A stretch of 64,000 bases of DNA from contig NZ_JHZV01000008.1 of NCBI RefSeq assembly GCF_000620805.1, positions 1 through 64,000 on the forward strand, read 5' to 3'. The translations under genes and the position numbers were made by a program. Source of the stretch: Exiguobacterium undae DSM 14481 (GTDB taxonomy: Bacteria > Bacillota > Bacilli > Exiguobacteriales > Exiguobacteriaceae). Shown here piece by piece: positions 7,800 to 16,974 of the stretch. The first letter of the stretch is position 1; every line of letters starts with the position of its first letter. Under the pieces are notes generated by a model. It saw only the letters and a list, made by a program, of their open reading frames with translations. It was not told where the DNA came from and searched no databases.

Positions 7800-9743
7800 A
7801 TGTGGCGTACGCGTTTTCTACGGAAGCAAGATCCCGAGACGATTAAACAACTGGACGGCTACAATCCGACATTCGTCCAAGCGATCCAGCCGCAAGGCGG
7901 ACTCCGCTTCGAACCGAACTATGTCCGGACCGGTGACGGTTATCTCGCCTGCCTCCATGTCTATAAGTATCAGTCGACCGTCTATGATTTCTGGCTCGAG
8001 CCCATCCTTAACCTGCCCGGTGTCCTGACGACGCTCGACATCGGAACAGCGGACAAGCGAGAGATGATCCGGACGATCAATAAGTCGATGGCCGAGCAGA
8101 ATACACGCTTCGAGAATGCGAAAGATAATGTCGACCGGATTGATGCGCGCGAGACGTATAAGGAACTGAACGAACTCTATGAACAGATCACGCAAGGCGA
8201 GACGATGAAGTACTTGCATCTCCGACTCTACGTCAAAGCGAAGACACTCGACGTACTTGAACGTCAGGTACAGGACGCGATGGAAGAACTCGAAGCACGA
8301 AACTTCCGCGTTGCCGTCTTCCTGAACGAACAGGAATGGGAATGGCAGAGTCTCTTCCTCAGCTACGAGCAACAGCAAAAACTACCGAACCGGCGTCGCG
8401 GGAAAGAGATTCCGTCGCTCTCGATCGCGGGTGGTTATCCGTTCCACTTCACGTCGTTACAGGATCCGACTGGTACCTATTACGGGACGACCGACACGAA
8501 CGGGAGTGTCATCTTTGACCTGTTCCATAAGGATAAGCAACGGAAGTTTTATAACGCGTTGATGATTGGGAAAATGGGTTCCGGAAAATCTACTTTGCTC
8601 AAGAAGACGGTCCTCGATCAAGCGATCAAAGGTAATCATGTCCGCATCTTGGACGTGACCGGTGAGTTCTCCGACCTCGTACGACAACTGGGTGGTAAAG
8701 AGATTGCGCTCGACGGTTCCGCCGGACGGATCAATCCGCTCCATGTCTATAAGACGGTGACGCACGCCGACGGTTCTGCGGACGAAGCTCTATCATTCAT
8801 GCAACACCTATCGAAAATCGCTGTCTTCTATCACTACATCAATCCGGCAGCGACGCAAGAAGAGGCAAACGAGTTCGAGATTCTGCTCCGTCAGCTCTAT
8901 CTTGAGAAGGGACTTTGGAATGAGGACGGTGACGCGCCAATCACGACGCATCCTGCGAACGCCTATCCGGTCTTCTCCGACTTCTTAGCGCTGGTCCGCT
9001 CCGAATTGTATGTCGATGCTGCGCGGACGACGATCCGCGAGAGCATCAGTACAAACCGTGTCAGACGGCTCGAGAACATCGAACTCGCGATCACGAACCT
9101 CGTCCACAACTACGGCAATATCTTCGACGGGCATTCTTCGATTGAGCGGTTCGATGAGGAAGCGATCGTTTCGTTTCCACTACGTAACCTGACGAACTTA
9201 AAGGACGAAATCTTTCAGGCACAGGTCTTCAACCTGATGAACATGCTCTGGGATGGGATGATCCTCAACGGTGCCGGACAACTGCGCAGCTACAACCAGG
9301 GCGAGTTGTTGATCGAGGATGCCTTCAAGTATCTGATCGTCATCGATGAGGCGCATCATCTGATCAATACGCGCGATATCGCCCAACCGGCGATTCTATA
9401 TCTGCAACAGTTCATGCGCGAAGCGCGGAAATACTTCGGCGGCATCTTCTTCGCCTCGCACTTGATTACGGACTTCGTCCCGACCGGTTCGAAGTCGGAG
9501 AACGCTGAGAACGTCAAGACACTGTTCCAGCTGACGCAGTATAAGTTCATCGGCGAGCAGGATGCTGAGAGCATCCCGACGATCCAGACCGTCTTCGACG
9601 GTCAGTTGACCGAGAGTGAGACGCGGTTGATTCCGTCGCTCGAAACTGGTCGGATTGTCCTTAGTATCTCCGGTGTGAAGACGTTGATCTTCGATGTTGA
9701 TGTCTCACCCGAGGAGCTGACCTTGTTCGGAGGTGGTGCCTGA
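7800..9743 (+). CDS. VirB4/TrsE-family conjugation ATPase
   Basis: The 647-residue product powers the T4SS channel. The start is ATG 7800 behind AAAGGAGTGATGACGTC. Walker A (GKMGSGKST) lies near residue 257 and Walker B (LIVIDEAHHL) near 512, followed by the ALFR-like segment SHLITDFVPTG. Its stop overlaps the start of the next gene (TGATG), so the two are translationally coupled. Confidence 0.93.
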   Translation: MWRTRFLRKQDPETIKQLDGYNPTFVQAIQPQGGLRFEPNYVRTGDGYLACLHVYKYQSTVYDFWLEPILNLPGVLTTLDIGTADKREMIRTINKSMAEQNTRFENAKDNVDRIDARETYKELNELYEQITQGETMKYLHLRLYVKAKTLDVLERQVQDAMEELEARNFRVAVFLNEQEWEWQSLFLSYEQQQKLPNRRRGKEIPSLSIAGGYPFHFTSLQDPTGTYYGTTDTNGSVIFDLFHKDKQRKFYNALMIGKMGSGKSTLLKKTVLDQAIKGNHVRILDVTGEFSDLVRQLGGKEIALDGSAGRINPLHVYKTVTHADGSADEALSFMQHLSKIAVFYHYINPAATQEEANEFEILLRQLYLEKGLWNEDGDAPITTHPANAYPVFSDFLALVRSELYVDAARTTIRESISTNRVRRLENIELAITNLVHNYGNIFDGHSSIERFDEEAIVSFPLRNLTNLKDEIFQAQVFNLMNMLWDGMILNGAGQLRSYNQGELLIEDAFKYLIVIDEAHHLINTRDIAQPAILYLQQFMREARKYFGGIFFASHLITDFVPTGSKSENAENVKTLFQLTQYKFIGEQDAESIPTIQTVFDGQLTESETRLIPSLETGRIVLSISGVKTLIFDVDVSPEELTLFGGGA

Positions 9744-10870
9744 TGTGGAGTACGGTCCGGCAATCGGCACGCGTCGCCGTCCGGATGAAGTGGCGACTCT
9801 TGACCTTGAAATATCGTTTGATTGCGCTTGGTATCGCGCTACTATTGTTGCTTCTGATTATCATCGTCGCAGGCATTCTCGATACGTTGACCGGGATCGA
9901 GAACGATCAGGCGACCGAGACACCGATTGCTTATTCGGACGCGAGTCTACAAGTCAGTGATGACGTCTTACAATATCGCGAGACGATCGCACGCGAATTA
10001 AAGAAGCAACAACTCGAGGGACAGACGAACGTCGTCCTCGCCTTGGTGATGCAGGAAAGCGGTGGACGTGGGAATGATCCGATGCAAGCCAGTGAATCAA
10101 AGTGCGGACGGATCGGCTGCATCACCTCTCCCGATGAGAGCATTCGCTACGGTGTGAAACACTTCGCATCGGTCTTCCGACAAGCGAATCAAGACGTCAA
10201 GTTGACGCTCCAAAGTTACAACTTCGGGGGTGGCTTCATCGATTATGTCCAAGAGAAAGGTGGACGCTACACGAAACAACTCGCGATTTCTTTTTCACAG
10301 ATGATGTACCAACGTGTCAAGAAAAGTAGCATCTATCAGTGCCATCGTCCGAGCGCAATCGAGCATCAAGCCTGTTACGGTGACATCGAATATGTCGATG
10401 CCGTTCTCCGGTATCTGACGCCGACGGTACTGACGGAAGGCAAGACAGGACCCATCAAAGGGACGCTACATGCCCCCCTCGACATCCCGCTTCAGATGAC
10501 GTCGGGGTTCGGATCACGGATCGTTTTCGGAAAGACGGACGTCCACACGGGAATCGACTTCAGCTGCCACGATACCGATACGGTCCACGCCGTCCGCTCC
10601 GGTACCGTCACCTACAGCGGCTTACGCGGACCGTATGGACAACTGATTCAGATCAAACAAGGAGAATGGATCACCGCCTACGCGCACCTTTCCGCGCGCC
10701 AAGTCAAGACGGGTCAGAAGATTGAAGCCGGTCAAGCAATCGGGATATGTGGTTCGACTGGACGTTCAACCGGGAACCATCTTCACATCGAATTCAAGAC
10801 GAGTGATTGGTCCGGACACATTGATCCGGCACCACTCTTTTCGCTAAGGAGGGATGTATCATGGCGTTGA
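9743..10870 (+). CDS. Bifunctional cell-wall hydrolase: lysozyme-like plus M23 peptidase (VirB1-like)
   Basis: This encodes 375 residues. One N-terminal membrane anchor (about 28-50) precedes a CwlT/VirB1-type muramidase domain (about 75-210) with catalytic Glu in VMQESGG near residue 104. Then comes an M23 endopeptidase domain (about 245-370) with zinc ligands in HTGIDF (near 268) and HLHIEF (near 346). The protein opens peptidoglycan for channel assembly, as TrsG/CwlT-type proteins do. It begins in the stop codon of the VirB4 gene. Confidence 0.92.
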   Translation: MWSTVRQSARVAVRMKWRLLTLKYRLIALGIALLLLLLIIIVAGILDTLTGIENDQATETPIAYSDASLQVSDDVLQYRETIARELKKQQLEGQTNVVLALVMQESGGRGNDPMQASESKCGRIGCITSPDESIRYGVKHFASVFRQANQDVKLTLQSYNFGGGFIDYVQEKGGRYTKQLAISFSQMMYQRVKKSSIYQCHRPSAIEHQACYGDIEYVDAVLRYLTPTVLTEGKTGPIKGTLHAPLDIPLQMTSGFGSRIVFGKTDVHTGIDFSCHDTDTVHAVRSGTVTYSGLRGPYGQLIQIKQGEWITAYAHLSARQVKTGQKIEAGQAIGICGSTGRSTGNHLHIEFKTSDWSGHIDPAPLFSLRRDVSWR

Positions 10871-11418
10871 CAAGTCGTCATCTCCTGTGGCTCGTGTTGT
10901 TCTGTCTGTTACTTTCTGTCAGTGCTAACTTCTATCAATACCGTTCGTCGGCATCAGATGGAGAGCACACGACAGTAGATAAAAACAGAAAGGATTCGTT
11001 ACCAGAGACGACCACGATGGACTCTCCTATTCCCACTGACGGACAGGATCAAGAGCAGCAGTCGTCAATTTCTAAGAATGCGGAACGCTTCATCACGTTC
11101 GCATTCACGTGGGAAAACGGGACCTATCCGACGCGTAAGCGACAGGCCAGGCAGTATATGTCGGAGTCAATCGAACGGACCTTGTTCGCAAGTAGCGGAA
11201 GCGATGGCAAGTTTACTGCCGCTGTCTCTGACATCGAAGTCTTTCCGAGTCGTGACGACCCAGAGCATTGTCTCGTCCGATTCAAACGAACGTTGACGAT
11301 CGATTCAAACGGCTATGAAGAGACATCCGATGAGCTGGTCGAACTGACGTTTACACATCAAGACGGACGATACATCGTCGATCAGATGAAGAGTCTTCAA
11401 ACGTCAGGAGGTGTCTGA
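10861..11418 (+). CDS. Membrane-anchored conjugation protein, possible NTF2/VirB8-like domain
   Basis: The 185-residue product overlaps the wall hydrolase gene by 10 bases. One N-terminal membrane helix (about 8-25), a low-complexity linker (about 30-65) and a globular external domain (about 75-180) give the topology of TcpC/VirB8-like scaffold proteins, although the domain is small. No enzymatic motif is seen. Confidence 0.6.
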   Translation: MALTSRHLLWLVLFCLLLSVSANFYQYRSSASDGEHTTVDKNRKDSLPETTTMDSPIPTDGQDQEQQSSISKNAERFITFAFTWENGTYPTRKRQARQYMSESIERTLFASSGSDGKFTAAVSDIEVFPSRDDPEHCLVRFKRTLTIDSNGYEETSDELVELTFTHQDGRYIVDQMKSLQTSGGV

Positions 11419-12258
11419 ATGCATTCAGGAAAACGAAAGACGTTGAGCCGTGACTGGTCGCGACTGTATCTCGGAACAGGACTATTCTTCTTGATCGGTT
11501 TTCTCTTTTTCGGCTTTTCCTCCCTCTTCTTTGCCGAAGAACAACCGATCAACGCGACGCCAATCGGTGAAGAAAAACGATTGACGAATGGACAGACTGT
11601 CATGCTTTTCGACTGGTCTTATGATGCGCAACGGAAGAAGATGCGTGTCCGCCTCCAGTTCGACCAACCCCAAGACTACGCGACGAAACTTGTCGCGCAC
11701 GTAGCTTACAAGGAACGACCGACGGATGAGCAACGCGTCCGAGTCGTCTATCACCAGGACGAGCACTACGTCTTCGAAATCGAAGATGTACCGCGCGACT
11801 TTGATCAGCTAGCACTCCGCTTGTATGTCATTGAACCACAACAGTCACTCGAGAAGCTGAGTGCTACGAAGCGAGAAGATGCGCTAGTCGAATCACTCTA
11901 TATGGATCAGCGACGTGTCTTAAGGACATCACTTTCTATTCAACAAGCGGACGACTATGCGCAACTTTTTCTCACTGACGAGCACGTGCAAAGTCAAAAA
12001 CGGATCAAGAAAATGAAGCGCGAACAGATGGAACAAGCTTCTCTCATCCAACAAATCGAACAGGACATCGAGTCGAAAAAAGCTACGTTACCTGACCTGA
12101 CACTCGACGAACAAGTCGAACGTGAGGATGAAATCTTCAATCTGAAGCAGAACAAAGAAGAAGCACTTCTACGACAAACGGATCTAAAAAAACAACTCAG
12201 CCAAGAAGAGAAACGACAAGATCAGTTGCGCATTAAAGCACGTGAACTGAAATGGTAA
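11419..12258 (+). CDS. Membrane-anchored coiled-coil conjugation protein
   Basis: This encodes 279 residues and starts directly after the previous stop (TGAATG). It has a basic N-terminus, one membrane helix (about 17-38), an external beta-rich region (about 45-150) and a long charged coiled coil to the C-terminus (about 190-279). No family is recognised. It is the last gene of the transfer operon. Confidence 0.6.
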   Translation: MHSGKRKTLSRDWSRLYLGTGLFFLIGFLFFGFSSLFFAEEQPINATPIGEEKRLTNGQTVMLFDWSYDAQRKKMRVRLQFDQPQDYATKLVAHVAYKERPTDEQRVRVVYHQDEHYVFEIEDVPRDFDQLALRLYVIEPQQSLEKLSATKREDALVESLYMDQRRVLRTSLSIQQADDYAQLFLTDEHVQSQKRIKKMKREQMEQASLIQQIEQDIESKKATLPDLTLDEQVEREDEIFNLKQNKEEALLRQTDLKKQLSQEEKRQDQLRIKARELKW

Positions 12259-12480
12259 GGCGGCACACACCGTGCCAAAATGCCGTTTTTGGTGGCACAG
12301 GGTGTGACCTTTTCGCGATTTTGATGATATCAGTGAAACACTAGGCTCCGCCTAGGCTAGCACGCTGCGTGATAGCAGTTTCCCCTTATGCTCTTTTTCA
12401 CGGTTTTAGGTCCATCTCTGTTTCTACGGTTTCTAAGTTTTTGATTGGAGACAACTCATTTTTTCTGTTTGATTGAATAA
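12259..12480. other. Candidate origin of transfer (oriT) region
   Basis: This non-coding stretch between the transfer operon and the relaxase genes carries three consecutive inverted repeats: the 41-base imperfect hairpin at 12266-12306, CTAGGC-TCC-GCCTAG (12341-12355), and GCTA-g-CACGC-T-GCGTG-a-TAGC (12356-12376). A C-rich/T-rich run follows (CAGTTTCCCCTTATG). oriT sites of MobL-type relaxases lie upstream of the relaxase gene. No known nick sequence could be matched with confidence. Confidence 0.4.
12266..12306. repeat. Long imperfect hairpin after transfer operon
   Basis: CACACC-GTGCC (12266-12276) pairs with GGCAC (12294-12298) and GGTGTG (12301-12306), with an alternative inner stem CCAAAA/TTTTGG. 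There is no long T tract, so it is not a classical terminator. It is the left edge of a hairpin-rich intergenic region discussed as candidate oriT. Confidence 0.5.
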
Positions 12481-12483
12481 AAA

Positions 12484-12501
12484 AACGAGCATCGCAGCTC
12501 G
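12484..12501 (-). terminator. Terminator of the minus-strand small peptide gene
   Basis: The stem ACGAGC-ATCGCA-GCTCGT reads on the minus strand into a run of seven T. It lies about 20 bases after the stop of the 30-residue peptide gene. Confidence 0.75.
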
Positions 12502-12518
12502 TTGAATTCGCTCCATGA

Positions 12519-12611
12519 TTATTTTTTAAACGTCTCAAATACTTTAAACATGACATAAAACGAACCGAAGCTACAGGTTAATCCGAACAAAGCGAGTTCC
12601 CAAACCGTCAT
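12519..12611 (-). CDS. Putative holin-like type I toxin peptide (30 aa)
   Basis: The peptide begins MTVWELALFG, continues as a single hydrophobic helix and ends in a basic tail (ETFKK). This resembles the TxpA/BsrG/BsrE-like putative holin-like toxins of Bacillales, which start M-S/T-V/T-aromatic-E and hold one membrane helix. A purine-rich ribosome site (AGGGGGAATTGAGG) precedes the ATG, and a strong terminator follows. An antisense antitoxin RNA would be expected but cannot be seen directly. Plasmid stabilisation is the likely role. Confidence 0.55.
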   Translation of the reverse strand: MTVWELALFGLTCSFGSFYVMFKVFETFKK

Positions 12612-12709
12612 CCTCAATTCCCCCTTTCATCCTTATACATGATTTGGGAGAGCGAGGTTTCAACAAATGGAAAATTTTCTTAATTCACTCTCATCTGATC
12701 TTTATTCGA

Positions 12710-12847
12710 TTAATGGACGTCACTCATATTTGGTGAATCAGATTCACGTGTGCGCGTTCTCGAATACATGTTTTTCAGGAGTTCGATGATCAAGGAGACG
12801 ATCAAGGCTTCTCCGAGTGTATAACTATGTTCGATGATTGACTGCAT
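12710..12847 (-). CDS. Small membrane peptide, possible second holin-like toxin (45 aa)
   Basis: ATG 12847 follows a good GGAGGG site. The product has a short N-terminus, one hydrophobic segment (about residues 11-27) and a basic-polar tail (SRTRTRESD). A longer in-frame reading to 12937 lacks a ribosome site. It lies on the same strand about 100 bases upstream of the 30-residue peptide gene. Family uncertain; small toxin or leader peptide are both possible. Confidence 0.45.
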   Translation of the reverse strand: MQSIIEHSYTLGEALIVSLIIELLKNMYSRTRTRESDSPNMSDVH

Positions 12848-12985
12848 GTAGTTCCCTCCGTTCTTCCTCTGGGTAGTATTACCTTTCTCACTTCTAATGA
12901 CAGGAAGAACGGTCGAATTGTTCGGAAAGAATTTCATTTTTTTAGAAAGCCGAGACTTACTTTCCTAAAGGAAGGAGGTAAAGAG

Positions 12986-13237
12986 ATGGATCTCTTGATT
13001 CGCGACATCGACTCCGTATTCGTCAAACAACTCGACGAGCAGGCGGAGAAACAGATGTGTTCCCGACAAGAATTATTGAAAGGATTACTGACTACTTGGT
13101 GCGTAGACGGCATCCAGTCGACACAGGTTGCGCGCCTCGAACGACAACTCGAAGCGAACACGTTACACCTAAAGCGGAGTGCAACAGAACTTGAACAATT
13201 GACCAAACTCTTTCGTGAGGTGATGCAGGATGACTAA
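12986..13237 (+). CDS. Mobilization accessory protein (RHH-like)
   Basis: This encodes 83 residues and starts behind a near-perfect AAGGAGGTAAAG site. The N-terminus (IRDIDSVFVKQLDEQAEK) has the strand-helix-helix pattern of ribbon-helix-helix proteins and the C-terminus is a coiled coil. It overlaps the relaxase start by 8 bases. It is likely the DNA-binding relaxosome protein that recognises oriT. Confidence 0.65.
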   Translation: MDLLIRDIDSVFVKQLDEQAEKQMCSRQELLKGLLTTWCVDGIQSTQVARLERQLEANTLHLKRSATELEQLTKLFREVMQDD

Positions 13238-14390
13238 CGTTCCTGGTGTCATCATCAAGTCGAAGTTCAAACTCCCTCAAACAATCCGACGTGCGCGTCG
13301 CTATACGACGTACCTCAGTTACATCGATCGACCGGAGACGAAAGCACGGTCGCAACAGTTTGAGAACTATCACGATTATATGGAGGATGAACTGAAATCG
13401 AGTGGTCTGTTCACAGCGAAGCAAAATCGATTGAGTGCGATTCAACGAGAGCAATTGCGTGAAGTCTTTCGACGGGCACAGGAGAACGGTAGCATCCTGT
13501 GGCAAGATGTCATCTCATTCGATGAGGCGTGGTTACAGGAAGTCGGTGTCAAAGAAAATCGTTACATCGATGAACAACGTTTGATGCAAGCAACTCGCAA
13601 TGCTATCACTTTAATGATCGAAAAAGAACAGATGCTGCACGCGACATGGACTGCTGCCATTCATTACAACACGGACAACATCCATGTTCATGTCGCAACA
13701 GTCGAGACGATGCATCCACGCGAACGCGGCAAACGCAAACCGAAAACGATCGAGAAGATGAAGGCACAAGTCGTCCATACACTTGCCGACCGGACACGTG
13801 AACAAGAGAAACTGAATGCTTTTATCCGTGATGAGGTTCTGGCGCACAAACGGAATCGTTCAACACTAGCTGTTTCGAACCGCGTGCTACATCCTGAACT
13901 CGTACGACAGTATAAAGCGATTCAGAAACAACTACCGGACGATAAGCGACAGTGGTATTACAACATGAACGGCATGCACGAACTGCGTCCTTCACTCAAT
14001 CAATTTACTGACACGTATCTTGCGACCTACTTCGAGAAAGAGCACAGCGAGTTTAAACAACAACTCGATACAGAGGTCGCATTCTACGAGCGGAGTTATG
14101 GATCGGCATCCCAAGCATCGGCTTATCGAAAGACGAAAGAACAGGATCTCTACACACGGATGGGAAATGCCGTCCTGTCCGAGATGCGTGATTCGTCCAA
14201 GCCACCTCAGAAGCTTGCGAAGAAAGCTGCATCCTCACCCAAACAAAGAATCCGGTCAGCGTTTCGACGTGAACGGATCATGCAAGAGACGCTTTATCGG
14301 ATCGGACGACACATGAATGATGAGTGGGACCACATCAAGAACCAGCGTGCTTTTGAACAACTCGAGCAGGAAGTTCAACACGAAAGGTAA
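13230..14390 (+). CDS. MobL/MobP2-type relaxase
   Basis: The 386-residue product is the conjugative relaxase that nicks oriT. The HUH metal-binding motif is clear in WTAAIHYNTDNIHVHVATVE (about residues 138-157). The N-terminal segment with TTYLSYIDRPE (about 28-38) is typical of MobP2/MOBL relaxases such as that of Bacillus plasmid pLS20. The C-terminal third is basic and helical. It is translationally coupled to the upstream accessory gene. Confidence 0.88.
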   Translation: MTNVPGVIIKSKFKLPQTIRRARRYTTYLSYIDRPETKARSQQFENYHDYMEDELKSSGLFTAKQNRLSAIQREQLREVFRRAQENGSILWQDVISFDEAWLQEVGVKENRYIDEQRLMQATRNAITLMIEKEQMLHATWTAAIHYNTDNIHVHVATVETMHPRERGKRKPKTIEKMKAQVVHTLADRTREQEKLNAFIRDEVLAHKRNRSTLAVSNRVLHPELVRQYKAIQKQLPDDKRQWYYNMNGMHELRPSLNQFTDTYLATYFEKEHSEFKQQLDTEVAFYERSYGSASQASAYRKTKEQDLYTRMGNAVLSEMRDSSKPPQKLAKKAASSPKQRIRSAFRRERIMQETLYRIGRHMNDEWDHIKNQRAFEQLEQEVQHER

Positions 14391-14401
14391 GGTGAAACGG
14401 A

Positions 14402-14857
14402 ATGGAAGAGACGAAGCAAGTCCGGATCCGGATGAGTGCCGTGACCGCTGAATTTTTAGAGGAGTATCGTGAGAGGGAACGACTGTCCGGAATTGGTCCG
14501 GCAATCGATCATATCATCCGTGACTATCAAGAGATGATCAAGAAGCAATGGGATTTGAACTATATCAGTCGTTCCGTATCAAAACAGATCGAACAAGAGT
14601 TGACATCGTTCTGGGAAGAACAGATCACAAAAAGTCTCTCTCCATTACGAAAGAGTGTCCAACAGACAGACCTTCAAACACAGATCTTGATTGAACTGGT
14701 GCAAGCCTTAATGCAGACGGAAAGCATCGAAGATATCATCCCGACGACCGAATACCGTCCTTCGTTCCTTGAGACAGCGGAGACGGCCGTTAAATCACGG
14801 ATCGAACAACGAAAGCAGCATAAGCATTCGGATGAGGAAAGGATGATCCATAAATGA
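14402..14857 (+). CDS. Mobilization-associated protein, RHH/coiled-coil type
   Basis: This encodes 151 residues. The N-terminal segment QVRIRMSAVTAEFLEEYRER suggests a ribbon-helix-helix DNA-binding fold, followed by a long helical region. It starts 11 bases after the relaxase stop and overlaps the next gene by 4 bases (ATGA). Probably a relaxosome or regulatory protein; no close family is recognised. Confidence 0.6.
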   Translation: MEETKQVRIRMSAVTAEFLEEYRERERLSGIGPAIDHIIRDYQEMIKKQWDLNYISRSVSKQIEQELTSFWEEQITKSLSPLRKSVQQTDLQTQILIELVQALMQTESIEDIIPTTEYRPSFLETAETAVKSRIEQRKQHKHSDEERMIHK

Positions 14858-15132
14858 GACGACTAGAAGCTTTCACAATCGCAATGTTTCTCGAACTGCA
14901 ACCGACCCACGTCACAGTCTTGATTCATCAAGCACGATACGACATCCCTGTCTCATATGACGAATATTCGTTCCTTGAGATCCTGCAAGAAGAACCTTTG
15001 TTGTTGCTACCGGTATCACGTGATCGTCGTCATCTACTACTGGATCGACTCGCTACCGATCCGATTGTTCTGCAGGAACTAGAAGATTTCGAAGGTGCTG
15101 CCGATTCGTCTTTCTCGTCTGAAGGAGCGTGA
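14854..15132 (+). CDS. Small acidic hypothetical protein
   Basis: This encodes 92 residues, acidic and Leu-rich, with no membrane segment or motif. It overlaps the preceding gene by 4 bases and precedes the antirestriction gene by 5 bases, so it is part of the mobilization operon. Function unknown. Confidence 0.55.
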   Translation: MRRLEAFTIAMFLELQPTHVTVLIHQARYDIPVSYDEYSFLEILQEEPLLLLPVSRDRRHLLLDRLATDPIVLQELEDFEGAADSSFSSEGA

Positions 15133-15137
15133 GACAC

Positions 15138-16601
15138 ATGGCATACAAGAAGAAAACACGTGAAGATTATCAGAAGGAAGTACAAGCGTTGACCGACAAG
15201 ATGGAGACGCAGCTCGCTTCTCACTTCGTCAGTCAGGAGAGCATCAAGGAACATCTCGACTTCATGAGCCGATTCCATCGCTACTCTACTCGGAACATGC
15301 TATTGATCGAGGAACAGTTCCAAGGCGCCCGTGCCGTCGGTTCCTATGCGTACTGGGAGAAGCAAGGCGTCCAGGTCCAAAAAGGAGAGAAAGGCATCAA
15401 GATTTTTGTTCCCTCCCCTGTTACTTTCATTAAGCGAGATACGGATTGGGTAGCATGGAAGGACGCAACGAAGACAGAGCAAAAGCGTGCAAAGGAAGGT
15501 GCTCTTCCGACACGGAAAGCGATGTACTATAAGATTGGTCACGTCTTCGAGTACACGCAAACCGATGCTCGTGAGAAGGGTCTCGAAGTCTCCGAGCTCT
15601 TCGCTTCCTATCATCGAAATGGATCACTTCGTGAGGCGGAAACGTTTCGCCGCGCATTGAACGGGATTGCCGAGACACAAGACGTGAAAATACTCGACCA
15701 GCCACTGAACGAACTTGGTACGGCAAAAGGATGCTTTTATCCGGAACTGAACGCAATCGCCCTCAATCCGCGGAACTCGGACATTGAGAACGTGACCGTC
15801 CTGATTCATGAACTCGCACATGCCAATCTGCACAACGTAGAACGAAATGAAGAGCGCGGAATTGAGTTGAATCCGCATGAGAAGGAATTCCAAGCGGAGA
15901 TGGTCGCTTACACGGTCGCGGCACACTTTGGTTTTTCAACGGACGAGTTTTCATTGTCGTATCTCGCCAACTGGACACAAGGGCGAAACTTACGCGATAA
16001 AGAAGACTTGTTGTACGAAGTCCATCAGACATCTGGTCATTTCATCCGCGAAATCCATACTTCGCTCGAGCACGAACAAGTACTTGAACGGGAAGCATCG
16101 CCTCTCAAGATGATCGAACATATCGAGAACGTGGCACAAATTACAGATCAAAGGATGCCATTAGCCGAACGACTCGAGCGAATCATGCAGCACACACCGG
16201 AGGACGTCGGTGCTTACCTGACGAGTATTGCTAAGCAGGACACGCAACAAGACTTTTCATCGTTTAACGAACCGATGATGCTTGTCCATAGAGCGACAGA
16301 TTTCTTCGAACCGTTCGCGAAAGCCAATGACCGTGATTTTGACGAGCATGAAACAGTCGCCTATACACTCGTCATCCCGGGGGAAGAACCAATCAGCCAA
16401 CACTTCCGCATCCTTGATGACGCTTCAGGACCACTGCATCATATCCTGAAAACCGAAGTCGTCAGTAAAAAGACGGAACAAGTACTTGAAAAGGCGTGGT
16501 ATGACGAGATGATTTCGACTGAAGATCGCGATTTAGAAAAGGTCCGGCAGAGTGTGACGCGTCACTTCAATGTACCGGAACAGGATTTCCGTAGTCGTTA
16601 A
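15138..16601 (+). CDS. ArdC-like antirestriction protein with zinc metallopeptidase domain
   Basis: The 487-residue product begins at ATG 15138 behind GAAGGAG. The N-terminal ArdC ssDNA-binding domain (about 10-110) includes STRNMLLIEEQ and a YWEKQGVQVQKGEKGIKI segment. The metallopeptidase domain carries HELAH near residue 224 with a downstream acidic ligand in FQAEMVAY. The C-terminal 170 residues hold plasmid-protein modules partly duplicated at 18386-18650. Such proteins protect incoming single-stranded plasmid DNA from host nucleases, which fits the last place in the mobilization operon. Confidence 0.85.
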   Translation: MAYKKKTREDYQKEVQALTDKMETQLASHFVSQESIKEHLDFMSRFHRYSTRNMLLIEEQFQGARAVGSYAYWEKQGVQVQKGEKGIKIFVPSPVTFIKRDTDWVAWKDATKTEQKRAKEGALPTRKAMYYKIGHVFEYTQTDAREKGLEVSELFASYHRNGSLREAETFRRALNGIAETQDVKILDQPLNELGTAKGCFYPELNAIALNPRNSDIENVTVLIHELAHANLHNVERNEERGIELNPHEKEFQAEMVAYTVAAHFGFSTDEFSLSYLANWTQGRNLRDKEDLLYEVHQTSGHFIREIHTSLEHEQVLEREASPLKMIEHIENVAQITDQRMPLAERLERIMQHTPEDVGAYLTSIAKQDTQQDFSSFNEPMMLVHRATDFFEPFAKANDRDFDEHETVAYTLVIPGEEPISQHFRILDDASGPLHHILKTEVVSKKTEQVLEKAWYDEMISTEDRDLEKVRQSVTRHFNVPEQDFRSR

Positions 16602-16667
16602 AAACACTCCCTACTTTCTTTCAAGATTAGGTACTGCAAATCAGAAAGTATATCTCATTCCATAAAA

Positions 16668-16705
16668 AAAGAGGATCGAGTTCATTACTTCGATCCTCTT
16701 TTTTT
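16668..16705. terminator. Bidirectional terminator after ardC-like gene
   Basis: GAGGATCGA (16671-16679) pairs with TCGATCCTC (16690-16698), flanked by A7 on the left and T7 on the right. It can stop transcription on both strands. Confidence 0.9.
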
Positions 16706-16743
16706 ATGCTACTTTCGCATAAATTATGACTTTCTTAAAAAAG

Positions 16744-16974
16744 TCAAAGACTACTTGTACAGAATTTATTTAGAATGTTTTTTTGTCGTTCAAGGATTGT
16801 CTGCTGTGTCGGAACATCACCGACTGAGACTGTACGTTCAAAGAATAAATAAGGCTTACCATCTATTTTAAAGCGACGGTCAACAAGGTAACGTGCTGAA
16901 TGCTCATCCTCTACTAATTCATGTTCGATAGCATCAATATTTTCCTCTAAAGTATAGTAGCCGGTCGTAAAAAG
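16744..16974 (-). pseudogene. Remnant of a small gene without start codon
   Basis: The minus strand reads 76 codons without a start, including YTLEENIDAIEHELVEDE and FERTVSVGDVPTQQ, followed by TGA. The residue composition looks like a real soluble protein rather than noise. A TGA at 16975-16977 lies directly upstream. The frame of the small peptide gene at 16947-17069 runs into the same DNA one base out of register, so both may be parts of one frameshifted gene. Confidence 0.4.

Noticed and set aside
12710-12937. Longer 75-residue version of the small membrane peptide
   Set aside because: The upstream start has no ribosome site, whereas GGAGGG precedes ATG 12847.
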